Translations under genes and position numbers: made by a program
Shown here: positions 1-6,533 of the stretch, one piece after another
How the letters are laid out: each line of letters starts with the position of its first letter
Numbering within the stretch: the first letter of the stretch is position 1
Source of the DNA: an uncultured Bacilli bacterium
GTDB taxonomy: Bacteria > Bacillota_I > Bacilli_A > RF39 > UBA660
Length of the DNA stretch: 27,508 nt
Assembly: GCA_934096405.1 (NCBI GenBank)
Contig: CAKOLW010000016.1
Coordinates: 1-27,508, forward strand
Direction: 5' to 3'
Notes under the pieces: model-generated
The model's input: the letters and a program-made list of their open reading frames with translations, nothing else
Databases searched by the model: none
What the model was told of the DNA's origin: nothing

Positions 1-1
1 T

Positions 2-136
2 GCTAAAATGGGTGGACATGCTGCTAAAGTTGCTAGAGATGATATTGAAAAAAATTTAGGTAAATCAGTAATTAGTAATGGTAATGCACTTAACTACCAA
101 TATATATATGAAAATAAGCAAATAGAAAACAAATAA
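2..136 (+). CDS. C-terminal fragment, DinD/antirepressor-like protein (5' end outside window)
   Basis: The reading frame is open from the left edge to TAA at 134-136 and gives 44 residues containing GGHAAKVARDDIEKNLGKS and then an Asn/Tyr-rich tail. The pattern of a small basic helix followed by E-x(2)-L-GKSV-x-S-x-N resembles the C-terminal end of DinD-like proteins and phage-type antirepressors, which are common on mobile elements. This is a recollection of family style, not a search result. It sits 76 bases before the broken ABC ATPase fragment and so probably belongs to a different element than the one at 381-7645. Function is not certain. Confidence 0.4.
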   Translation, partial: AKMGGHAAKVARDDIEKNLGKSVISNGNALNYQYIYENKQIENK

Positions 137-212
137 CTCTGTTAAAAATAAAGTTAAACTAAACAAAAATTGTAAATTAATATAAAAAGAAAAAAAGTGT
201 CTTCACTACATT

Positions 213-434
213 CAAAGAGTTGCTCTTATTAGAACTCTTGCGACTAAACCTGATTTAGTATTTTTAGATGAACCTTTTTCGGCATTAGATTATCAAACTA
301 GGTTAAAAGTAAGTGATGATATTTATAGAATTATTAAGAATGAAGGAATTACTGTGATTATGGTGAGTCATGATATTGCAGAAGTTATATACCGAATTAA
401 CATACCATTATTTAAAGGCATAGTAAAACCCTAG
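213..434 (+). pseudogene. Middle fragment of NitT/TauT-type ABC transporter ATPase, truncated at both ends
   Basis: The first 57 codons (213-383) encode the stretch just after the ABC signature: QRVALIRTLATKPD, Walker B LVFLDEP with the D-loop SALD, and the switch region VIMVSHDIAE. The Walker A, Q-loop and the LSGG of the signature should lie upstream, but the sequence before 213 does not encode them, so the gene is cut there by another event. At 384 the similarity stops again and the frame runs 16 codons into element DNA before TAG at 432-434. The missing C-terminal end is found at 7646-7813. The intact protein would have energised the permease at 7806-8591. It cannot bind ATP as it stands. 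Confidence 0.85.
376..395. other. attL, left junction of the integrated element
   Basis: ABC ATPase codons read cleanly to GAA at 381-383 and then give way to element sequence. The same GAA occurs at 7643-7645, where ATPase codons resume in frame. The crossover therefore lies within this GAA. The GA at 381-382 is the likely central dinucleotide, because it sits at the centre of the dyad that forms when the element ends are joined. Confidence 0.7.
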
Positions 435-450
435 CAATTACTAGGGTTTT
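425..450. terminator. Bidirectional terminator at the left end of the element
   Basis: A perfect 10-bp stem (AAAACCCTAG at 425-434, CTAGGGTTTT at 441-450) encloses a 6-base loop, with T runs on both strands. It overlaps the stop codon of the recombinase gene and would also insulate the element from transcription entering from the ATPase fragment. Confidence 0.8.
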
Positions 451-1981
451 GTTGTTTGTAATCATAGAACTTGACATCCAATATCTCTGCCTTACCATTG
501 TGTCTATCAGTATCACGATTAACTATGGTAATACTTTCCACGAACTCATTTAAGAAGTTCAGCTTTTCTTTATCGGTTAAAAGTTTCCAATGGTCCACTA
601 TATATCTTGAAATCTCTGCTTTGTTTATATTTGGGTTGTTTGCATAGTCTTGTTCCAAATGCGACAGTTTAGTTTCATTATCTTTGATGATACGGTCTAG
701 TTCTTCACTCATATATTTGAATTGTTGGTAATCTAATTTTTCAGCCATAAACAAGTCCATTACTTCTTTTTGCTTTGCTTTCTTGGCTGTTAATAATCTT
801 TTAATATTTTTTATTTCCTCTTGGTCTTGATTATCCTCTTCAATGACTACATTATCAATACTATCTAATTCTGCAACATTGTTTGTTAAGTATTCTATAA
901 AGGCTTCTTCTACTTTTGAGTGAGATACATATCTAGCAGTGCATATTTGTTTCTCTTGATTAACACATCTATACGCATTAAATAAATTCCTAGTACCATC
1001 TTTTCTTAATCTTCCTATAGTCCTTGAGGTTGTTAATCTTTTACCACATATACCACATACTAGAGTACCACAAAAGTACACATCATCTTTTGGTCTATTT
1101 GTATGAACCTTGGTTTCTATTTTAGATAACTTGTTTTGCACCTTATTCCACATTGTCTCACTTATGATTGGTTTATGAATACCATCACCTATATAGTAAT
1201 CTTTTCTACCTATGCCATACCTAACTTTACCTATATAAACAGGGTTAGACAACATTAATCTTATAAGTTTTGGAGACCATACCCCCACAAATGTTTTTGT
1301 TTCAACTATTGCGTCATTTTTCTTGATATTGATAGTTTGACCTGCACGTTTAGTTGGTATGCCCTCGACAGTTAGTGCTTTTGCTATAGCAGTAAACGAA
1401 ATACCCTCTAGGTACATCTTGAATATTCTTTTCACAACCTTTGCTTCTTCTTGATTTATTATAATAACTTTATTTCCCTTTTTTCTATTATAACCATAAG
1501 GAGTACACCCACAGCATAGTGTATAACCTTGTCTTGCTTTTTCACTAAATGCAACCTTAATTCTTTCAGCAGTTAATTCTCGTTCATGTTGAGCGAATAA
1601 GCCTTTAAGTAAGGTCATAAACTTTCCGTTTGAATTGCTCATATCAACTTTTCCGTCTGATATAGACCATACGTCAACATCATACTTTTGAAACAGTTTA
1701 ATAAAATCTTCAGTGTCTGTTATATTTCTTGTTAATCTATCAAACTTTTGGATTAACACTACGTCTATTTTACCGTCTTGTATATCTTTAATTAACCTTT
1801 TTACTGAAGGTCTTCCTTCAACACTTTTTCCACTTATACCCTCATCTGCATAAACATCATATACTTTGAAATTATTTGTTTTTGCAAATGAAGTAAGATT
1901 TTCTTTTTGTGCCGATATTGAATAACCCTCTTGTGCTTGTCGCTCGGTTGATACACGTACATATATACCTGCATTCTTCAT
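431..1981 (-). CDS. Large serine recombinase (integrase), 516 aa
   Basis: This is the likely integrase of the element. The N-terminal resolvase domain (about residues 3-150) has YVRVST with the catalytic Ser11, DEGISGKS at 46-53, KFDRLTRN at 79-86 and the E-x-ER helix near 133-140. A recombinase domain follows (about 160-290). A zinc ribbon has Cys309, Cys312, Cys339 and Cys347, followed by a Lys/Glu-rich coiled coil (about 385-445). This order is typical of phage and Tn4451-type serine integrases. The chosen start is ATG at 1981, which has AAGGAG about ten bases upstream. A TTG-initiated extension to 2035 lies inside the upstream small ORF and lacks such a site. It probably recognises the GAA-centred attP/attB described for the junctions. 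Confidence 0.95.
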   Translation of the reverse strand: MKNAGIYVRVSTERQAQEGYSISAQKENLTSFAKTNNFKVYDVYADEGISGKSVEGRPSVKRLIKDIQDGKIDVVLIQKFDRLTRNITDTEDFIKLFQKYDVDVWSISDGKVDMSNSNGKFMTLLKGLFAQHERELTAERIKVAFSEKARQGYTLCCGCTPYGYNRKKGNKVIIINQEEAKVVKRIFKMYLEGISFTAIAKALTVEGIPTKRAGQTINIKKNDAIVETKTFVGVWSPKLIRLMLSNPVYIGKVRYGIGRKDYYIGDGIHKPIISETMWNKVQNKLSKIETKVHTNRPKDDVYFCGTLVCGICGKRLTTSRTIGRLRKDGTRNLFNAYRCVNQEKQICTARYVSHSKVEEAFIEYLTNNVAELDSIDNVVIEEDNQDQEEIKNIKRLLTAKKAKQKEVMDLFMAEKLDYQQFKYMSEELDRIIKDNETKLSHLEQDYANNPNINKAEISRYIVDHWKLLTDKEKLNFLNEFVESITIVNRDTDRHNGKAEILDVKFYDYKQQNPSNC

Positions 1982-1982
1982 A

Positions 1983-2117
1983 CTACTTTTGCTCCTTACT
2001 TGGCTGTAGCATTCTAGGTATAGATGTTTTAGCAAAGAACTCTAGCATTTTTGACTGTTGTTCTTTACTTAATTTAACTTTGATATTTTTACTATTCTTT
2101 GATAGCCTTTCTTTCAT
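1983..2117 (-). CDS. 44-aa ORF coupled to the serine recombinase
   Basis: The ORF starts at ATG 2117 behind GAGG seven bases upstream. An earlier in-frame ATG at 2135 is possible. It ends in TAG two bases before the recombinase ATG, and the recombinase ribosome site lies inside its last codons, so the two should be translationally coupled. The product is basic (MKERLSKNSKNIKVKLSKEQ start) with an amphipathic SKMLEFFAKTSIPRML segment. Its position before an integrase suggests a recombination helper or a leader peptide that sets integrase level. No family is recognised. Confidence 0.55.
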   Translation of the reverse strand: MKERLSKNSKNIKVKLSKEQQSKMLEFFAKTSIPRMLQPSKEQK

Positions 2118-2284
2118 AAGTATTTCCTCTTTCATTTAAACTTATGAAATTCAAAGCAACTTATTGCCTTGAATATGACTACGAACGAGTAAATAAGCAT
2201 ACTGCCACAACCGAATGACGATTGTACCAGCCTTTACCCAGTAAATAAACCCCTCATGCCATATAACAGAGTATAACAATATTA

Positions 2285-2364
2285 ATTAATATAATATCAT
2301 CACTACTATATACATATGGGTTAGGTTTACATAACACAGTTTGTTATGATGATATTATATTAAT
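2285..2364. repeat. 18-bp inverted repeat with nested hairpin
   Basis: The left arm at 2285-2302 (ATTAATATAATATCATCA) is exactly complementary to the right arm at 2347-2364. Inside, ATAACA (2331-2336) and TGTTAT (2342-2347) form a second hairpin with a 5-base loop, sharing one base with the outer arm. The structure is too long and has no T tract on either side to be a simple terminator. Confidence 0.8.
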
Positions 2365-2425
2365 CATATTATTATATTAACAAACTTGTTCCCTTATATT
2401 TCAACACTTTTCCCATTATTTCGAT

Positions 2426-2469
2426 ACACTACCTATGAAATGTTTAACCATTACCTATGGCAAAAGTTA
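2426..2469. repeat. Two iteron-like repeats, 22-bp period
   Basis: ACCTATG occurs at 2431-2437 and 2453-2459, and flanking bases also partly match over the 22-base unit (CA-Y-TACCTATG). Repeats spaced two helical turns apart beside a replication gene are typical of iterons. With only two copies the case is weak. Confidence 0.35.
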
Positions 2470-3528
2470 CTACTTAGTCTTACCTTTCTTACCCACTAGT
2501 ATTGTTATATATAGTTCTTCATCTCTGATATATTTGTATTGAAACTTTCCTGTATATTTGTAATCAGTGATGATATTCTTTTCTTTAAGTATGGTAAGTA
2601 CGTAGTTAAGTTGCTCCTCAATTTGCTTGATTTTCTTGTTCCTTTTAACTCCATCTAAGGTGGATAGATATTGTATATAGGTTAATGATGTACTATAACC
2701 TTTGATGTTGTACTTCATTATTCTTGATAATAATGTTGATACGTAAATATTTATATTTTTTCTCCAGCGTTTGTTTATAATTATCATTCTAGCAACATAT
2801 ATAGCAATATTGAAAGTATCTATCTGATTAAACCTTAATGAATATATCTCTTTGGGTAGAAGTTGACCGTATTGCTTGGAATTAACAAAGTAATCTCCAA
2901 TTTTACCTAAGGTATAGCTGAACTTTGTGGTGTCTATGTTATCTCCAGTAATGCCTTTAGATATTTGTAATAATTGACTTGATATATTGTATTCTTCATT
3001 AAATTTGTAGTATCTAGCCACTTTTAAATTGCTTTCATCAAAGTTAAAGATAACCGTTGTACTTATTAGTTTGTTGAGTGTATTTATGTAGGCTTGAAAT
3101 GTATCATCATCATACTTCTTTCCTTTTTCATATCTAAATGCTTTCCCTCGATACTCTTTATGTATGGTATCTAGTGATATGGTAGCAACACCATCTACTT
3201 GATTGTTAATATAATGATTTAGCAGTATTCTATATAATATAATGTCCTGTGCTGTGAATAATAGGTGCTTTTGGATCATTAACCTACAAAATAGCATTTG
3301 CTGTTCTTTTGATAGATTGGCAATATCTAATTGCTCCATTCCTATTGCTAATGATTTATCATTAATTAATGTAATTTTCATCACACCACCATTACTATCC
3401 TTAAATGTAGTTGTAGCCTTTAATATTCTTGAGTTGAATAATGCTACACTATCAATGTTGTTCCTATCTAGTGTTTCTATCTTGTGTAAGACCTCATCAT
3501 ATATAGTTGTTGTTATTAGTCTTGTCAT
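2470..3528 (-). CDS. Plasmid-type replication initiator-like protein, 352 aa
   Basis: The start is supported by AAAGGAGG spaced seven bases before ATG. The protein has no signal peptide or membrane segment. It has two helix-rich halves: one around residues 85-180, with DIILYRILLNHYIN followed by basic helices, and one around 215-320, with LRFNQIDTFNIAIYVARMI and a Lys/Arg-rich region, ending in a very basic tail. Two winged-helix-like halves, and the segment 'initiator helix, then NKLISTTVIFNF', resemble Rep_3/RepB-style initiators. The repeats directly downstream (2285-2459) fit that reading. I cannot name the family with certainty. A DNA-binding replication or transfer protein is the best guess. 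Confidence 0.4.
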   Translation of the reverse strand: MTRLITTTIYDEVLHKIETLDRNNIDSVALFNSRILKATTTFKDSNGGVMKITLINDKSLAIGMEQLDIANLSKEQQMLFCRLMIQKHLLFTAQDIILYRILLNHYINNQVDGVATISLDTIHKEYRGKAFRYEKGKKYDDDTFQAYINTLNKLISTTVIFNFDESNLKVARYYKFNEEYNISSQLLQISKGITGDNIDTTKFSYTLGKIGDYFVNSKQYGQLLPKEIYSLRFNQIDTFNIAIYVARMIIINKRWRKNINIYVSTLLSRIMKYNIKGYSTSLTYIQYLSTLDGVKRNKKIKQIEEQLNYVLTILKEKNIITDYKYTGKFQYKYIRDEELYITILVGKKGKTK

Positions 3529-3550
3529 AATTTTCCTCCTTTAATAAATG

Positions 3551-3588
3551 AAAAAACTAGGTGTCGTGAAAACTCACTTTTCCTAGTT
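3551..3588 (-). terminator. Terminator after the PH-repeat membrane protein
   Basis: On the minus strand a 7-bp stem AACTAGG/CCTAGTT (3582-3588 with 3555-3561) encloses a smaller GTGA/TCAC hairpin and is followed by six T. It separates the PH/GRAM operon from the rep-like gene. Confidence 0.7.
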
Positions 3589-3625
3589 GAATATCCAAAA
3601 ATGAAAATATATATTGTAATTTGTG

Positions 3626-4693
3626 TTATTTGCTACGGCAAACTATCCCTTTGGACTTATCTTCACCCCAACATGTTTTTGTCTTAAATGTTTCAGATGC
3701 ATTAGAAGTATAAAGTCTTGAATAATTGTCTTTAGAATTTCTTAGATAAATTGCATAGATTGTTTCATTCATCATCGAGTCTGTTGCTATTGAGCCATTG
3801 TTTCTCTTTGGGTAATATCTAACACTGCATTTTATAATGTACCTACCATTACCATCATTTTCCTCTTCACTACATGAAGCACTAATTACTTCTCCAATAG
3901 CATACTTTGTCCCATATCCAAGTGTTGCATTGCCTTTTCTAATATCTGAGGCAACAGTTGATGCAGGGTCGTCTGTATTAACCCAATTTCCAAATAGAAT
4001 TACCAACACTATAACAATACTTGTAATTATTGCATACTTTGTAATCTTTTTAGTGTTTTGTTCTTTCAGAATATCCTTTCCGAACATATCTTGAACTACA
4101 ATTTTTGCATTACTTTCATATTTGACTTTATCTTTCATCTTCTTTAATTTGTCATATAGTTCTCGATTGTTATTACATCTAATAATGAAGTTGTTATTGA
4201 AGTTAGAGTATATCTTGATGTCATCATTATCTGTTAATTCCAACTTGATTATTGATGTATAAGGTATAAACAGTATTTCTGAACTTTGCTCTATAGCAAT
4301 TCTATCATCTCTTATTGATAAATCACATTCTGCTTTACCATTTGGCAAAAAGATTGTAATGTTATATTTGTTATTGGGATTGTTAGTTATACTGATTTCC
4401 TTTTCTTTTGTCTTTGAAATAACAGTATTATCCTTATTAGAAGAAACTAGTTGATTAAGTTGTTGCTTCAATTGTGTATCTAATTGGCAACGTATTGTAA
4501 CTTTTTCTTGATTTAATAAAAAGAAAGTCAGTTCTGATTTGTTTGTGTCATAGGCATATTCCTTTATACTTGAGTATGCTATTTTTATAAGTTCTCCACT
4601 GTCTGTGGTAATAACGAAGCTATTATCTTTTATGTTTAGTGTAGCATTTTCTTCTACACTATTATCAATCAATGAAACTCTTAACTTCCTCAT
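3626..4693 (-). CDS. Membrane protein with two N-terminal PH-like repeats and an outer Cys domain, 355 aa
   Basis: The N-terminal half contains two related beta-rich units, about residues 15-82 and 118-186. Each follows the same course: strand, I-x-Y-S/T-S-I, acidic turn, strand ending FxIRC or VTIRC, then a closing helix (LKQQLNQL, LYDKLKKM). This is the layout of PH/GRAM-like domains and suggests a duplication. One transmembrane segment follows at about 219-237. The C-terminal 115 residues should lie outside and hold four cysteines (274, 289, 341, 352), enough for two disulfides. The gene starts two bases after the stop of the GRAM gene upstream, which shares the PH fold, so the pair probably works together at the inner membrane face. 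Function is unknown; sensing, exclusion or defence are possible. Confidence 0.6.
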   Translation of the reverse strand: MRKLRVSLIDNSVEENATLNIKDNSFVITTDSGELIKIAYSSIKEYAYDTNKSELTFFLLNQEKVTIRCQLDTQLKQQLNQLVSSNKDNTVISKTKEKEISITNNPNNKYNITIFLPNGKAECDLSIRDDRIAIEQSSEILFIPYTSIIKLELTDNDDIKIYSNFNNNFIIRCNNNRELYDKLKKMKDKVKYESNAKIVVQDMFGKDILKEQNTKKITKYAIITSIVIVLVILFGNWVNTDDPASTVASDIRKGNATLGYGTKYAIGEVISASCSEEENDGNGRYIIKCSVRYYPKRNNGSIATDSMMNETIYAIYLRNSKDNYSRLYTSNASETFKTKTCWGEDKSKGIVCRSK

Positions 4694-4695
4694 GT

Positions 4696-4980
4696 CTATT
4701 CCTTATTACTCATTGCTGTTTGAATAGCCATAATCCAATCTTTCTTTCCATTTACCACAAAGGTTTCATCACCTCTAGTAGTTGAAACTACCATGTCCTT
4801 TAGAAATCCTGCAGATACACCTGTTATATCTTCTACATCTACTTCATATTCTTTCTTACCAGCATTAAATAGATGTCCCTCAAAATACAATGTATTATTA
4901 GTAAGTACTAGTTTTCCTCCCTTACTTCCAAACCCATGATACCAATTGGCAGGTCCTTCTTTGATTATTTTCTCTTTCAT
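4696..4980 (-). CDS. Small GRAM-domain protein, 94 aa
   Basis: The whole protein is a single GRAM (PH-like) domain. It shows the family course EGPANW, then GGKLVLTNNTLYFEGHLFN, the acidic strand EVDVEDITGV, and DETFVVNGKKDWIMAI at the end. Bacterial GRAM proteins are cytoplasmic and may bind lipids or proteins. The start chosen is ATG at 4980, with AAAGGAG eight or nine bases before it. The longer frame to 5055 runs through the promoter at 5027-5055 and is rejected. It is the first gene of a two-gene operon with the PH-repeat membrane protein, divergent from the XRE repressor. Confidence 0.75.
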   Translation of the reverse strand: MKEKIIKEGPANWYHGFGSKGGKLVLTNNTLYFEGHLFNAGKKEYEVDVEDITGVSAGFLKDMVVSTTRGDETFVVNGKKDWIMAIQTAMSNKE

Positions 4981-5002
4981 TTTCTCACTCCTTTTATCTT
5001 CA

Positions 5003-5105
5003 AAAGTTAAGTATAACTTTACTTCAAGTGTAGCACACTTCAATTCGTAAGTCAATAATTACGGTATGATTTTAGTATAAGTTTTACATACTACTTGTAT
5101 AACTA
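5003..5105. promoter_or_regulatory. Operator-like repeats between GRAM operon and XRE repressor
   Basis: AAAGTTA-AGTA-TAACTTT (5003-5020) is a perfect 7-bp dyad. The half-site AGTATAACTT within it recurs as AGTATAAGTT (5074-5083) and TGTATAACTA (5096-5105). Three related sites in a divergent promoter region next to an XRE gene suggest autoregulation and control of the GRAM operon. This is inferred from layout only. Confidence 0.5.
5027..5055 (-). promoter_or_regulatory. Promoter of the GRAM/PH operon
   Basis: On the minus strand TTGACT (5050-5055) is followed by a 17-base spacer and TACACT (5027-5032). The predicted start of transcription near 5020 falls in the palindrome at 5003-5020. Confidence 0.7.
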
Positions 5106-5126
5106 ATAATTGACGGAGGTGCTAAT

Positions 5127-5474
5127 ATGGCTGAAATAGATACTGGTGCTTTAACTCATATACAAGACTTACTTAATGTTAAGAATAAAACTCAAGTATG
5201 GTTGTCTGTTGAATTAGGTGTATCAAAAGAAACCATTAATCAATACATTAAGGGTACTATAAAACCACGTGCTGATATTTTGATTGCTATGAGTAAGGTA
5301 TTAAATACTAGTGTTGATTACATTTTGGGAATTACTGATAATTCAGCTCCAAGTGATTTAACTTTAACAGAAGAAGAAAACACTTTACTCTTCAACTATA
5401 AGAAATTACATGACATAGATAAGGTAAAAGTCCAATCTTATATTCAAGGTATCATTTCCACAATGGAGAAGTAG
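5127..5474 (+). CDS. XRE-family (Cro/CI-type) transcriptional repressor, 115 aa
   Basis: An N-terminal helix-turn-helix covers about residues 18-68 (KTQVWLSVELGVSKETINQYI, with scaffold helix ADILIAMSKVLNTSVDYILG). A short helical C-terminal part follows (EEENTLLFNYKKLHDIDKVK), as in small phage and ICE immunity repressors without a protease domain. GGAGG lies seven bases before ATG. It is the only plus-strand gene in the core of the element, divergent from the GRAM operon, and the operator-like repeats between them are its likely targets. A hairpin terminator follows at once. It probably maintains the integrated state or restrains cargo expression. Confidence 0.9.
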   Translation: MAEIDTGALTHIQDLLNVKNKTQVWLSVELGVSKETINQYIKGTIKPRADILIAMSKVLNTSVDYILGITDNSAPSDLTLTEEENTLLFNYKKLHDIDKVKVQSYIQGIISTMEK

Positions 5475-5494
5475 CAACTGTATTAGTTGTTTTT
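5475..5494 (+). terminator. Terminator of the XRE gene
   Basis: CAACT (5475-5479), a 5-base loop, AGTTG (5485-5489) and then a T-rich run to about 5498. It overlaps the 3' end of the convergent resolvase gene. Confidence 0.6.
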
Positions 5495-6088
5495 CTTTTG
5501 TAATATTGAAACATATTTGAGTGTGGTAGGATATGATATACCTGTTAAGTTAGAGAGCATACTTTTGTTAATTGTACCATTTTCATATAAACCATAGTAC
5601 TTGATAAATGTTGGTGGTATGTCAGCAACACTATTAACAACTTTACGACCTATCTGTTTACCTTTTGCTCTAGCGTTTGCCATACCGCTTTTAACTCTTG
5701 AAGATAACATATCTCGTTCAAGTTGTGAAAACACACCCATAAGTTTAATTGTAGCAAGTGTCATTGGATCAGGTGTATCTGCAGTGCAGTCAACTACAAA
5801 ATTACCTAAAATTAACTTTAACCTTTTATCCACCACGAAATCCATTATCTCAATTAAATGTCTAATGCTCCTAGTAATCCTACTAACCTCGGTAGAAACA
5901 ATTGTGTCGCCACTTGAAACACTTTGTAGCAACCTATTAAACTCAATTCTATCTGTTTTTGTACCACTTGCCACATCGTAATATATATTTTCACTTGGTA
6001 CTCCCATAGCCTCTAACTCTCGAAATTGTCTGTCTATATGCTGTCTTATCTCATCAGTGCTTATTCGTGCATAACCATAAATTGCCAT
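5483..6088 (-). CDS. Small serine recombinase (resolvase/invertase family), 201 aa
   Basis: The catalytic domain has YARIST with Ser10, HIDRQ (residues 17-21), VSRITRSIRHL at about 68-78 and the QLERDMLSSRVKSGMANARAKGK long helix and linker near 120-145. A C-terminal helix-turn-helix (about 165-198, KSMLSNLTGISYPTTLKYV) completes a normal resolvase/Pin length. It is distinct from the large integrase at 431-1981. On such an element it could resolve multimers or invert a segment. Its target site is not visible with certainty, though the palindrome at 6188-6203 and the 127-base gap before it are candidates. Confidence 0.9.
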   Translation of the reverse strand: MAIYGYARISTDEIRQHIDRQFRELEAMGVPSENIYYDVASGTKTDRIEFNRLLQSVSSGDTIVSTEVSRITRSIRHLIEIMDFVVDKRLKLILGNFVVDCTADTPDPMTLATIKLMGVFSQLERDMLSSRVKSGMANARAKGKQIGRKVVNSVADIPPTFIKYYGLYENGTINKSMLSNLTGISYPTTLKYVSILQKKNN

Positions 6089-6187
6089 AACTCTATCTCC
6101 CTCTATTAAATCAAAGGCAGATTATATTGATTTTATCTTTTCCTACTTCATTCAACTTGTAATCAACCTCTAACTTATTGTTAAATT

Positions 6188-6203
6188 AATCAAATGTTTG
6201 ATT
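6188..6203. repeat. Perfect 16-bp palindrome in the gap between the resolvase and the 105-aa ORF
   Basis: AATCAAA-TG-TTTGATT is a 7-bp dyad with a 2-base centre. No strong T tract follows on either strand. It could be an operator, a resolvase subsite or part of a weak terminator for the 105-aa ORF. Confidence 0.45.
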
Positions 6204-6215
6204 TTATATATATGT

Positions 6216-6533
6216 TTATTTGAAACTCAATGGGTCTTCATCTTCAACTTCTAAGTTGTACTTGAGTTTTAGAATAGCCTTTACTTCTTTTTTTAATGCC
6301 CTCATATCCTCTATACTGTAGTTGAATAACTCAGCCACTATTGAATTAATATGTATTTTTAATGGTTCTTCGTACATACATGAGCCATAATACCCAGTAG
6401 CAAGATAAAATGCTATAGTTTCAGGTATTACATAACTAATCATGTAGTGTTTGACATTATCATAATGACTGCTTATGATTGCTTCAAACTCCTCATCACA
6501 AATATCTTTGTCTGTGTTTCTTATAAACATCAT
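6216..6533 (-). CDS. Unknown 105-aa protein overlapping the ClpP-like gene
   Basis: The frame continues upstream to 6593, but that part lies wholly inside the ClpP-like gene. ATG at 6533, preceded by GGTGA, is the likely start and gives a 38-base overlap and translational coupling. The product is soluble and helical, with Tyr/His-rich ISSHYDNVKHYMISYVIPET in the middle, and an acidic C-terminal end (EDEDPLSFK). No family is recognised. The tight overlap suggests a partner, substrate adaptor or inhibitor of the protease. Confidence 0.7.
   Translation of the reverse strand: MMFIRNTDKDICDEEFEAIISSHYDNVKHYMISYVIPETIAFYLATGYYGSCMYEEPLKIHINSIVAELFNYSIEDMRALKKEVKAILKLKYNLEVEDEDPLSFK

Larger units (their letters stand above)
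2136..2469. other. Intergenic region with repeats, possible origin or control region of the element
   Basis: This 334-base gap between rep-like and recombinase genes encodes nothing convincing. It holds an 18-bp inverted repeat with an inner hairpin (2285-2364), two copies of AGTAAATAA (2188-2196 and 2240-2248), and two CCTATG repeats 22 bases apart next to the rep-like stop. The part at 2160-2260 is visibly less AT-rich than its flanks. Such density of repeats beside an initiator-like gene suggests a replication or transfer origin, and the recombinase promoter must also lie here. Confidence 0.45.

Noticed and set aside
1982..2035. Longer recombinase start (TTG) adding 18 residues
   Set aside because: The extension lies inside the coupled 44-aa ORF, lacks a ribosome site, and the resolvase domain begins properly at ATG 1981.
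2161..2280. oriT nick site in the less AT-rich part of the element's intergenic region
   Set aside because: No relaxase is present and no known nick-site pattern could be recognised, so only a general origin or control region is claimed.
4981..5055. Longer GRAM protein start at 5055
   Set aside because: It runs through a clear -35/-10 pair, and the ATG at 4980 has a strong ribosome site.
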